This document shows, piece by piece, positions 7,138 through 13,606 of a stretch of DNA of 49,536 nucleotides (the stretch's first letter is position 1; each line of letters opens with the position of its first letter). The position numbers and the translations under genes were made by a program. A model generated the notes under the pieces. That model did no database searches and had not been told where the DNA came from. It saw nothing but the letters and a program-made list of their open reading frames with translations. The stretch is from Chitinophagales bacterium. Lineage in GTDB: Bacteria; Bacteroidota; Bacteroidia; Chitinophagales; LD1. Where the stretch lies: assembly GCA_016786765.1 (NCBI GenBank), contig JAEUUZ010000020.1, positions 1 through 49,536 of the forward strand, given 5' to 3'.

Positions 7138-8316
7138 CTATTTGAAAGGGCTGCGCAACACGTATTCTCTAGGCTTTAGATTGGCAGTAAACAATTCCAT
7201 AATCGCATTAATCCATCGATTCCGGTGCTTAAGATAACCAAACATGGGAAATTGCTTAGCTCCAATAGTGGATTTCACTTCCGATGCCGTTCGTCCGAAA
7301 TGTATCATTTTCACACCTAAATCAATACATAATTTAACTACGTCATACAACATGCGTTGATAGAGATGGTACTCTTTTAAAATGTCGTAATTAATGCCAA
7401 AATAATGCACTTCAGCCTTATCACCCACCAAGTAAATACTTACAAAACCTACTAGTTTTTCTTCCAAAAAATATCCCGAGATGCGATAATTGTTAGGAAA
7501 TATGCGCTTTTGCTCAATAAAAAAATGGTCGTTCAATTCAGCCAATTTAAAGTCAACTTTGTCGGCCACCCGCTTATATAAAGCAACAATATCATTTTCA
7601 TAATGCTGAACCTCATGTAGAGAGAGTTCATGCGCAACAATAGGTTCACTAAGTTTCAAAATCTTCTTCGTTCGAACCCGATACTTAGAGGCCAGTTTAT
7701 TCAAATAATCATCGAAACTCTTGAATTCCGACACATCCATGGCATTGTCGGCCTCAACAGCAATGGTGTTAAACTTTCTTTCGTTATACACCTGCGTGTC
7801 TTTTGCATCAGTTGAATAAAAATCGGCATTCAAGATTGCTTTAATGGAGGGATTGAGTTCCAAAATCTTATCGGCACAAGCCATTTGTAAGCGATACTGT
7901 TGTTCTTTATTCGTGGGGTCGATACAATAACAGCCAACTTCACCGGTCATAAATATATTGCCTGCATTGAGCATGGGCAAATGGATAGCACGTACAACCG
8001 GCTTAAACAATGCCAAAAAACGGGCAAACCATTGCTGAAAAATATTGGATGATTCAGTTGCAGGAAAATAAGGGATTAAGTTCTCTCCTTCGAAAACAGA
8101 TTCTTGAAAGTAAAAAAAGCCTACCAATTGATTTCCGCAATGGCAAACCGCATAATAGAAACCTAACTGCTTATTATGCAAGCGTTCGATCATTGACAAA
8201 TACTCCGGTTGCATGAGTAAATTGCCGGGTGCAATTAATTTACGCCAAATATCTTCGGATACTTCTGCAACACTTCTGTAAACTGTAATTTTTATATCCG
8301 AAAGGTCTAATCCCAT
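7138..8316 (-). CDS. GNAT-type (FemAB-like) acyltransferase
   Basis: A 392-residue protein that looks like a tandem GNAT fold of the FemAB/peptidogalycan-biosynthesis type. The first half binds and positions (about 10-190). The second carries DDYLNKLASKYRVRTKKI and the acceptor-side strands RISGYFLEEKLVGFVSIYLVGDKAEVHYFGINYD and MIHFGRTASEVKSTIGA. FemAB-like proteins transfer aminoacyl or acyl groups to cell-wall or lipid precursors; the substrate here cannot be inferred. It follows the ElaA-like gene on the same strand, about 70 bp downstream. Confidence 0.7.
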   Translation of the reverse strand: MGLDLSDIKITVYRSVAEVSEDIWRKLIAPGNLLMQPEYLSMIERLHNKQLGFYYAVCHCGNQLVGFFYFQESVFEGENLIPYFPATESSNIFQQWFARFLALFKPVVRAIHLPMLNAGNIFMTGEVGCYCIDPTNKEQQYRLQMACADKILELNPSIKAILNADFYSTDAKDTQVYNERKFNTIAVEADNAMDVSEFKSFDDYLNKLASKYRVRTKKILKLSEPIVAHELSLHEVQHYENDIVALYKRVADKVDFKLAELNDHFFIEQKRIFPNNYRISGYFLEEKLVGFVSIYLVGDKAEVHYFGINYDILKEYHLYQRMLYDVVKLCIDLGVKMIHFGRTASEVKSTIGAKQFPMFGYLKHRNRWINAIMELFTANLKPREYVLRSPFK

Positions 8317-8385
8317 AATTTGCGAGGCAAAGGAAACAGAATTTGTGTAAAAAATGTTTTAACAAATGGTAAAATTTGCTGAACG

Positions 8386-8835
8386 TCAACTTCTAAGCAT
8401 AATACGGTGCGGAATACCATCTTCCATGTACTCCTCTCCTTCTTGCACAAAACCAAGCGCCTCATAAAAACGGACCAAATAGCTTTGTGCGCCAATTCGA
8501 ATAGGAACAACACCATACTGCGATTCAATTATCGCTATAGCTTGTTGCATTAACGCATGACCGTATCCGAATTTCCGAACTTTAAACTTTACAACTACTC
8601 TACCAATGGACACTTCAGCATAACTCACACCGGGTTTAACAATACGACAATAAGCCACTAATTCTTGTTCGCTATACCCTAAAAGATGCATAGAGTCAAC
8701 ATCTTTTCCATCGGCATCTAAATACGCGCAGTTTTGTTCCACTACAAAAATCGTTTGTCGTAACTGCATAACAGTGTAAAGTTCATCAACTGTTAAAGCA
8801 CTATAATCTTTTAATTGCCAATCTATCATATCCAT
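8386..8835 (-). CDS. elaA: ElaA-like GNAT acetyltransferase
   Basis: A 149-residue single GNAT domain. The opening LYTVMQLRQTIFVVEQNCAY closely follows the ElaA pattern (LxxLLQLRxxVFVVEQ). Strand-4/motif A is VSIGRVVVKFKVRKFGYGHALMQQA, which contains the acetyl-CoA pyrophosphate loop, and the C-terminal YEALGFVQEGEEYMEDGIPHRIM is typical. The physiological substrate of ElaA is unknown. It appears to be the first gene of a pair with the FemAB-like gene. Confidence 0.85.
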   Translation of the reverse strand: MDMIDWQLKDYSALTVDELYTVMQLRQTIFVVEQNCAYLDADGKDVDSMHLLGYSEQELVAYCRIVKPGVSYAEVSIGRVVVKFKVRKFGYGHALMQQAIAIIESQYGVVPIRIGAQSYLVRFYEALGFVQEGEEYMEDGIPHRIMLRS

Positions 8836-8872
8836 TTAGGTGAAGTACTTGAATAAGCGTCCAAATAAACAT

Positions 8873-8900
8873 AAAAAAAGGGCTGCCGAAGCAACCCTCT
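8873..8900 (-). terminator. Intrinsic terminator of the small secreted protein gene
   Basis: On the minus strand AGGGTTGC, loop TTCG, GCAGCCCT forms an eight-base stem with one mismatch, followed by seven T. It lies about 20 bp past the stop of the 126-residue protein gene. Confidence 0.75.
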
Positions 8901-8920
8901 TTCCACAATCCATGAAATTC

Positions 8921-9301
8921 TTATTTGATGAATCCGTTACCGGAGCTGTTAATTTCCACTTTAGTTGTACCTTCTTTCAAGATTGAACAGGCGTGAATGG
9001 TTTTCGGATCGTCCATAATGCAAATGATATCGCCCGGAACTAAGTAGTAAGTATTTAAACTTAATCCTCCCAAGGCTTCACCTTTACCGCTAAATACATC
9101 TTTTTTCGGCCCTACATAAACAGCAACTTTGCGTTCAGAACCATTTTTCAAACTCACTTTCAATTCTTGAGCCTTTATGGGCATTGGCGCTGTTTCCTCT
9201 GTTTTCTTTGTTTCGTTATTGTTGGCTGCTAATACATCATTTGATTGCGCAAAAGCAGATGCGCCCAATAAAAGGGATGCGGATAAAAAAATTGCTTTCA
9301 T
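8921..9301 (-). CDS. Small secreted protein of unknown function
   Basis: 126 residues with a clear signal peptide (hydrophobic LSASLLLGASAFAQ, cleavage near 19) and a low-complexity acidic/Thr linker to about residue 42. A compact beta-rich domain follows (LKNGSERKVAVYVGPKKD..., ICIMDDPKTIHACSILKEG...). I do not recognise the family. The two Cys (in IICIMD and HACSIL) could form a disulphide in the periplasm. It is a single-gene unit with an exact TAnnTTTG element and its own terminator. Two DnaA-box-like sites overlap the promoter spacer. Confidence 0.75.
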   Translation of the reverse strand: MKAIFLSASLLLGASAFAQSNDVLAANNNETKKTEETAPMPIKAQELKVSLKNGSERKVAVYVGPKKDVFSGKGEALGGLSLNTYYLVPGDIICIMDDPKTIHACSILKEGTTKVEINSSGNGFIK

Positions 9302-9316
9302 AATCTAAATTTTCAA

Positions 9317-9324
9317 CAAAGTTA
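9317..9324 (-). promoter_or_regulatory. -7 promoter element for the small secreted protein
   Basis: Minus-strand TAACTTTG is an exact TAnnTTTG match ending 15 bases before the ATG. The upstream spacer contains the two TTTTCCACA sites described separately. Confidence 0.6.
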
Positions 9325-9327
9325 ATT

Positions 9328-9347
9328 TGTGGAAAACATGTGGAAAA
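9328..9347 (-). promoter_or_regulatory. Pair of DnaA-box-like sites
   Basis: The minus strand has TTTTCCACA twice (9328-9336 and 9339-9347), 11 bp apart centre to centre, so on the same helix face. Both fit the loose DnaA box TTWTNCACA. They sit between the -33 and -7 positions of the downstream promoter, so a bound protein would be expected to block it. No protection data exist; this is pattern matching. Confidence 0.35.
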
Positions 9348-9375
9348 CATATATGCACAGCGAAAATGTGAGCTG

Positions 9376-9741
9376 TCAAAAAAAATAGACAACTGTACTG
9401 CCATACCCGTATTTAGGATGATGCGCATCGTCAAAAGAGGCAACATGCGGATGGCGTTTGAGTAATTTATGGACTTCCTTTTTCAACACACCCTTTCCAT
9501 TGCCATGAATAATACGTAATTCAGACTTACCGGAAGCTATTGCTTGATCAATCGACTTTTCAAACAACTCGATTTGATGTTCCAGGATATATTTTTCGTC
9601 TTTTTTCCCTCCGGTATACCCATCATCATCCATATGCAAATCAACAGCTTGAGCAGAAGAATACTGCACCTTACCGCCCGAAGGGTTGGCTGCGCCCATC
9701 ATATAAAGGCGCAACAAGTCTTTGTCGAATTGCTTACTCAT
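9376..9741 (-). CDS. Smr domain protein
   Basis: A 121-residue protein with an Smr (small MutS-related) domain over most of its length: the DLHMDD motif near residue 35, the helix with ILEHQIELFEKSIDQA, then the hallmark IIHGNGKGVLKKEV and a C-terminal VVYFF strand. Smr domains have nuclease or nucleic-acid-binding activity; stand-alone versions act in RNA or DNA processing. I chose the ATG at 9741: the alternative TTG three codons upstream overlaps the last bases of the -7 promoter element and could hardly be transcribed. With that start the message has a leader of at most a few bases. Confidence 0.8.
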   Translation of the reverse strand: MSKQFDKDLLRLYMMGAANPSGGKVQYSSAQAVDLHMDDDGYTGGKKDEKYILEHQIELFEKSIDQAIASGKSELRIIHGNGKGVLKKEVHKLLKRHPHVASFDDAHHPKYGYGSTVVYFF

Positions 9742-9747
9742 TGTTGC

Positions 9748-9779
9748 CAAAAATATGTAGAATTAATTTTCAAATCAAA
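9748..9779 (-). promoter_or_regulatory. Promoter of the Smr gene (TTTG-N20-TATTTTTG)
   Basis: Minus strand: TTTG (9776-9779), 20 bp, then TATTTTTG (9748-9755). This is a full Bacteroidota-type promoter with exact -7 consensus. Only six bases separate it from the ATG, so the transcript is probably leaderless or nearly so. Confidence 0.65.
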
Positions 9780-9783
9780 AAAA

Positions 9784-10251
9784 ATGACCCGAACTGCTTT
9801 TCTTTTGTTATTTATCGTTGGTATTTCATCATGTAAGAAATACTTCGACCCCAAATACACCTATACGCAACCTGTGTTAGATTTTAAGGCATCAGGCAAT
9901 ACGATTGAAGCCGATAGTGCTATGGCATTTATTGATTCATTGCGCCTAGACACTACAAAAGTGTTTACTTATTTCACGAATATCAGAAGTTTTAAAGCGA
10001 GTGAAACATTGATTAACATTCGCATACAAGGCAAATCGATAGGCAACTACGATATTGGGAACTACACTTCTCTTTCTTTCCGAAAACCTGAAGACGGTCG
10101 GAGCTACTCAGCCCAGAGCGGCAAAATTGTAATTAACGAATGGAATAAAACCACAAAGAAAATATCAGGCAACTTCTATGCTACTGTGGCTGATTCCACC
10201 GGAAGCGCTATCCAAATTGAATCAGGAAGATTTAATGCAGTTCAATACTAA
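9784..10251 (+). CDS. Lipoprotein of unknown function (DUF6252-like)
   Basis: 155 residues with a lipoprotein signal peptide, hydrophobic AFLLLFIVGISSC with the lipobox cysteine at 17, so it is probably anchored in an outer or inner membrane. The rest is beta-rich, with the C-terminal pattern KKISGNFYATVADSTG...IESGRFNAVQY. This resembles small Bacteroidota lipoproteins annotated as DUF6252; the assignment is from memory of the pattern. The start is the ATG at 9784, because upstream in-frame codons overlap the divergent Smr gene and lack a signal peptide. A bidirectional hairpin terminator follows. Confidence 0.75.
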   Translation: MTRTAFLLLFIVGISSCKKYFDPKYTYTQPVLDFKASGNTIEADSAMAFIDSLRLDTTKVFTYFTNIRSFKASETLINIRIQGKSIGNYDIGNYTSLSFRKPEDGRSYSAQSGKIVINEWNKTTKKISGNFYATVADSTGSAIQIESGRFNAVQY

Positions 10252-10272
10252 CGAAGGTTTCAGCCAAAATAG

Positions 10273-10302
10273 AAAAAGCCGTACTAACAGTACGGCTTTT
10301 TT
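10273..10302. terminator. Bidirectional intrinsic terminator
   Basis: The stem AAAAAGCCGTACT / AGTACGGCTTTTT is thirteen bases and perfect, with loop AAC and T-runs on both strands. It ends the plus-strand lipoprotein gene and, on the minus strand, the tRNA-like RNA whose 3' end is five bases away. Confidence 0.9.
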
Positions 10303-10306
10303 AGTG

Positions 10307-10454
10307 CTGTTGAGGCAGGAGTCGAACCTACACGAGGAGATTAGCTATTGTGCAGTGCGCGCGCGAGTGGTCAACCCTTCATTACACAACGTTTATCTCT
10401 TGTTCCTCACCCCCGAGACAGGAGGGTATGTCTGCCAAATTTCATCACCCAACA
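10307..10454 (-). ncRNA. Class-II tRNA-like RNA with very long variable region
   Basis: The minus strand folds into a tRNA-Leu-like cloverleaf. The acceptor TGTTGGG/CTCAACA gives 7 bp, the D-stem ATG/CAT has loop AAATTTGGCAGA, and the anticodon stem CCCTC/GGGGG has loop CTGTCTC (U33 present, GTC at 10417-10419). The T-stem GTAGG/CCTGC has loop TTCGACT, and the base after the acceptor is G. Between anticodon and T stems lie about 78 nt (10332-10409), closed by GAGGA/TCCTC and holding an inner helix TTGTGTAATG/CACTGCACAA with one mismatch. An exact TAnnTTTG lies just upstream and a strong terminator just downstream. The anticodon position does not fit Leu or Ser. It is either a divergent tRNA or a tRNA-shaped regulatory RNA. 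It is not tmRNA-sized and has no SRP core motif. Confidence 0.65.
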
Positions 10455-10463
10455 ATGATGACA

Positions 10464-10471
10464 CAAAGATA
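10464..10471 (-). promoter_or_regulatory. -7 promoter element of the tRNA-like RNA
   Basis: Minus-strand TATCTTTG is an exact TAnnTTTG match, ending ten bases before the first acceptor base. This is the same geometry as the element before tRNA-Met at 137-144. The -33 region (TTTTA-rich) lacks TTTG. Confidence 0.55.
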
Positions 10472-10528
10472 AAGACAAGTTCAATATTTTAAAATAAAAC
10501 TAATAGAATGATAAATAATTTACATTTC

Positions 10529-10555
10529 ATTCAATAATTATGTATATTTTTGAAT
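10529..10555 (+). promoter_or_regulatory. Promoter region and possible operator of the Lrp gene
   Basis: TATTTTTG at 10545-10552 is an exact -7 element 27 bases before the Lrp ATG. An inverted repeat ATTCAA (10529-10534) / TTGAAT (10550-10555) overlaps it. Lrp/AsnC regulators often repress themselves, so this could be an autoregulatory site. No convincing -33 box is seen. Confidence 0.4.
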
Positions 10556-10579
10556 AATAATTAAAATTAGAATCAAATT

Positions 10580-11062
10580 ATGCCCATAAATTATGAAATT
10601 GATAATGTAGATATTGGCATTATGAACGCCTTACTAAAAGATGCGAATACTCCATATACCGAAATTGCCGAAAAACTCTTTATTTCTCCGGGTACAGTGC
10701 ATGTACGCATGAAAAAACTGGAACGGTATGGTATAGTGAAAGCCCCGCAAATACAGCTCAACACCAAAAAATTGGGATTAGATGTGATTGCATTTATAGG
10801 TGTTTATTTAAATCGGTCCGATCAATACGATGCCGTGCTGAAGGAAATTAAAAAGATTGACGAAGTAGTTTCTTGTCATTACACTACTGGCAATTACAGT
10901 CTGTTCTTAAAGATAGTATGCTCCGATACCGAACATCTGCGAAAGGTGTTACACGATAAAATGCAAAAGATTACCGGCATCAATAGAACAGAAACATTGA
11001 TTTCTTTGGAAGAAAGTTTCGAAAGAGCTGTAGTATTACAACCTGTTAACTCAACGCGATGA
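10580..11062 (+). CDS. Lrp/AsnC family transcriptional regulator
   Basis: 160 residues. The N-terminal helix-turn-helix (about 9-60) has DVGIMNALLKDANTPYTEIAEKL-type spacing and the recognition helix SPGTVHVRMKKLERYGIV. The C-terminal RAM/ligand-binding domain (about 68-150) has the family pattern VVSCHYTTGNYSLFLKIVCSD and TEHLRKVLHDKMQKITGINRTETLISL. Lrp/AsnC proteins form octamers that sense amino acids or other small molecules. Its stop overlaps the next ATG by four bases (ATGA), so it heads an operon with two WHy-type proteins and AlkB. Confidence 0.9.
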   Translation: MPINYEIDNVDIGIMNALLKDANTPYTEIAEKLFISPGTVHVRMKKLERYGIVKAPQIQLNTKKLGLDVIAFIGVYLNRSDQYDAVLKEIKKIDEVVSCHYTTGNYSLFLKIVCSDTEHLRKVLHDKMQKITGINRTETLISLEESFERAVVLQPVNSTR

Positions 11063-11502
11063 ATATAAAACGTATTTTATTGTTAGTCTTATTGGTCATC
11101 GTCATTATTGGGGGAATCAACCTAATGGGAAGCCGCCAAAAGCCTGAATTTAAAGGCATCCATAACCTAAGTATAGTTCCTTTGGGCGAGCAGGGATACC
11201 GTTATACAGGATGGATTGAAGTATATAATCCATCTATATTTCAATTGCGACTTTCCGCTATCGATTTGCAATTTGAACTGAACCAAAAACAGGTTGGTAT
11301 ACTTCAAAATCCTATCAACTTGAATATATCATCGAAGGAAACCGGGCGTTATCCTTTTGAACTTCGCTTCAACAAGACAGATTTTGACATCACTAATGCA
11401 ACAACATTAGCGGCTCATTTTAAAGGGAGTTTGAGTAACACAAGCCTATTCTCCAAAGTAAATGTGAATATCGATACCATCGAAACTGTGACAATAAAAT
11501 GA
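11059..11502 (+). CDS. Membrane-anchored LEA14/WHy-type protein
   Basis: 147 residues: an N-terminal transmembrane anchor (about 5-22, ILLLVLLVIVIIGGINL), then a single LEA type 2/WHy-like domain. The domain has the pattern GWIEVYNPSIFQLRLSAIDLQFELNQKQVG and the closing strand KVNVNIDTI. WHy domains occur in stress-response and envelope proteins; their molecular role in bacteria is not settled. The start overlaps the Lrp stop by four bases. The next gene encodes a second protein of the same fold as a lipoprotein, suggesting a pair. Confidence 0.7.
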   Translation: MNIKRILLLVLLVIVIIGGINLMGSRQKPEFKGIHNLSIVPLGEQGYRYTGWIEVYNPSIFQLRLSAIDLQFELNQKQVGILQNPINLNISSKETGRYPFELRFNKTDFDITNATTLAAHFKGSLSNTSLFSKVNVNIDTIETVTIK

Positions 11503-11537
11503 TTTTATTAACTTCGGAATAGCAAAACTATATCGCA

Positions 11538-11993
11538 ATGTCTTCGAAGTATTTCCTCTTGTATGCAATCATTATTGGCAGCTTAAGTTCTTGTAAAATA
11601 CAAGCCCCACAATTCGTAAAATACGAAAACCTAAAGTATGAATCGATAGGTATGAGTGGCTTTAAACTGGGTACTGAGGTAGTATTCCACAACCCGAATA
11701 TGTTGAAGTTTAAAATTCAAAATGTTGGCTTAGATCTTTATCTCGACAATAAAAAAATGGCTGCTATCAACGAAAAACGAGAAATTTTGGTACGCAGGAA
11801 AAGCGATTTCTCCATTCCAATTTCGGTAACCATTAAGCCGGAAATGAGTCTTTTAGATGGGTTGAAAGAAATTTACAAAGCGTTCTCCTCCAAAGAAATG
11901 GATTTGCGCATTAATGGAGGAGTTGGCGTAAAATGGTTACTTTGGAAAAAGGAACTTGGTATTGACATCAATAAAAAAGTAAAATTCAAATAA
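11538..11993 (+). CDS. LEA14/WHy-type lipoprotein
   Basis: 151 residues with a lipoprotein signal (IIIGSLSSC, lipobox Cys at 19) followed by a LEA type 2-like domain. The domain includes FKLGTEVVFHNPNMLKFKIQNVGLDLYLDNKKMAAINEK, closely parallel to the domain in the preceding gene (VYNPSIFQLRLSAIDLQFEL). It is likely membrane-attached. It lies 35 bp after its paralogue and 25 bp before alkB. The two probably arose by duplication. Confidence 0.7.
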   Translation: MSSKYFLLYAIIIGSLSSCKIQAPQFVKYENLKYESIGMSGFKLGTEVVFHNPNMLKFKIQNVGLDLYLDNKKMAAINEKREILVRRKSDFSIPISVTIKPEMSLLDGLKEIYKAFSSKEMDLRINGGVGVKWLLWKKELGIDINKKVKFK

Positions 11994-12018
11994 CTAATAA
12001 TTATCTTAAATCGATGCT

Positions 12019-13086
12019 ATGAATTTAAAGTTTATCAAATACTTCGCTTCATTCATCAGTGTTGTAGCGATTTTATTCTCGATTTTTGCCGGTGGCATTT
12101 GGACATATTTCGCATTATTTTATGCCTTTATTTTAGTTCCAACATTGGAATTATTCATGCGTGGAAACACAGAAAATTTTGAAAAACTCGAAGAAGAAAT
12201 CATTAAAAAAGATGTTAAGTACGACATGTTAGTATGGATTATTGTTCCCATTCAATACACTATGCTAATCGTTTGTTTGTATCGAATTAGTCACGACTCA
12301 TTAGTTTGGTGGGAAGTATTAGGCATCATGTCGGCTATGGGCATTGCATGTGGCGTATTTGGCATTAATGTAGCGCACGAATTAGGCCATAGAAGCACAA
12401 AATTCGAACAATTTTTATCGAAGATGCTTTTATTAACGTCACAATACATGCACTTCTTTGTGGAACATAATCGAGGTCATCACAAAAATGTATCTACCGA
12501 TGATGATCCCGCATCCTCGCGATTAAATGAAACAGTATACGCGTTTTGGTTTCGTTCAGTAAAAGACGGATGGTTTTCGGCATGGCACTTGGAAAAAGAA
12601 CGTATGGCAAAACTCAATTTACCTTGGTATAGCCTGAAAAGTGAAATGGTACAATATCAAATTATTCAAGCTGTATCGCTTGTCGTTATTTTTGTTGTTT
12701 TTGGCCCCAAAGCTTTATTGTGCTATATCGGTGCAGCGATTATGGGATTTTTGTTATTAGAAACGGTGAACTACATTGAACATTATGGATTACGCAGAAA
12801 ATTAATTGATGGTGCATATTATGAAAAAGTAATGCCGATCCATTCTTGGAACTCCAATCACCCCATTGGTCGTTTGTTGTTGTTTGAACTAACACGCCAT
12901 TCAGATCATCATTACATGGCTTCTAGAAAATATCAAGTATTGCGTCATTTTGATCAAAGTCCGCAAATGCCTACAGGCTATCCGGGCATGATGGTTTTAG
13001 CCTTAATTCCACCGTTGTGGTTTAATGTAATGAACAATGAAGTGGAGCGCTACAAAGCTACATTAGAAGGTATCAATTTAGCTTAG
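12019..13086 (+). CDS. alkB: AlkB-type alkane 1-monooxygenase
   Basis: A 355-residue integral-membrane di-iron hydroxylase. Histidine boxes match the AlkB family: HELGH (120-124), EHNRGHHKNVST (149-160), and near the C-terminus NYIEHYGLRR and LTRHSDHHYMASRKYQVLRH. The last corresponds to the LQRHSDHH signature that separates AlkB from ordinary fatty-acid desaturases. Hydrophobic segments precede and separate the boxes. AlkB enzymes oxidise terminal carbons of alkanes using rubredoxin. No rubredoxin or rubredoxin reductase gene is adjacent, so electron transfer partners must be elsewhere, or the substrate may differ. It sits in the Lrp-led operon. Confidence 0.9.
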   Translation: MNLKFIKYFASFISVVAILFSIFAGGIWTYFALFYAFILVPTLELFMRGNTENFEKLEEEIIKKDVKYDMLVWIIVPIQYTMLIVCLYRISHDSLVWWEVLGIMSAMGIACGVFGINVAHELGHRSTKFEQFLSKMLLLTSQYMHFFVEHNRGHHKNVSTDDDPASSRLNETVYAFWFRSVKDGWFSAWHLEKERMAKLNLPWYSLKSEMVQYQIIQAVSLVVIFVVFGPKALLCYIGAAIMGFLLLETVNYIEHYGLRRKLIDGAYYEKVMPIHSWNSNHPIGRLLLFELTRHSDHHYMASRKYQVLRHFDQSPQMPTGYPGMMVLALIPPLWFNVMNNEVERYKATLEGINLA

Positions 13087-13088
13087 AA

Positions 13089-13376
13089 ATGATTTTGATA
13101 GCGCTAGACAATAATCAATCATTATGTATTGAAAAATACGACACGAGAGTGAGGTTAGTTATTGTTCAAAATGCAAATGAGAAAGCATGCAGAAAAGAAC
13201 ATCTGAACACAATTGAACACTTTTTGACAAATACTGATTGTACGTTGTTTAAAGGGCGATTACAACTAAGAAAACAATCTGATTACCTATTCGTATTGTT
13301 GAAAGGTGAAAGTATTGGACAAATTTCGACCGAGTATTTGAGCCAAAAACTCTTGGAGTTATCCTCTAAACATTAG
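13089..13376 (+). CDS. Small conserved-looking protein, unknown
   Basis: A 95-residue protein beginning two bases after the alkB stop, so probably co-translated. No signal peptide or membrane segment. Composition is mixed alpha/beta with two Cys in the first half (SLCIEKY, EKACRKE). I do not recognise the family. Its position suggests a link to AlkB but nothing in the sequence shows it. Confidence 0.55.
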   Translation: MILIALDNNQSLCIEKYDTRVRLVIVQNANEKACRKEHLNTIEHFLTNTDCTLFKGRLQLRKQSDYLFVLLKGESIGQISTEYLSQKLLELSSKH

Positions 13377-13401
13377 GGCTAAAACTACTTTATTCATTAA
13401 C

Positions 13402-13454
13402 CTATAGTGTTTAGTTTCAGGCTTTTTGCCTAGCTATAGTATGAGAGCATACTA
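13402..13454. other. Two overlapping stem-loops in a convergent intergenic region
   Basis: The first hairpin pairs the palindrome CTATAG at 13402-13407 with its copy at 13434-13439, with an inner AGGC-TTTTT-GCCT stem. The second is TAGTATG-AGAG-CATACTA (13437-13454). They share three bases and so exclude each other. There is no T-tract, so terminator function is uncertain. The rest of the 230-bp gap shows nothing else. Confidence 0.4.
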
Positions 13455-13606
13455 GGAATAATACTGATTAAAGTAATACCTTTCTGTCAACACTGTGTTA
13501 ACTTTTCGCTTTATGCAAACAAAGGCGTAGGCCATCCACGTAAAACCGGATCCCAATATTGTAGCCAGATATCACCGCAAAACAATACAAGTAGATGATT
13601 AATCGC

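Noticed and set aside
9544-9783. N-terminal extension of the lipoprotein gene
   Set aside because: The upstream 80 codons overlap the divergent Smr gene and its promoter, and the lipoprotein signal peptide starts at 9784.
10307-10454. Identification of the tRNA-like RNA as tmRNA, SRP RNA or 6S RNA
   Set aside because: It is far shorter than tmRNA and lacks a tRNA-Ala-like acceptor. The SRP GGAAGG/GCAGC core is absent, and there is no long rod structure of 6S RNA.
10178-10492. Plus-strand 104-codon frame downstream of the lipoprotein gene
   Set aside because: It runs through the terminator and antisense to the tRNA-like RNA, has no start context, and resembles no protein.
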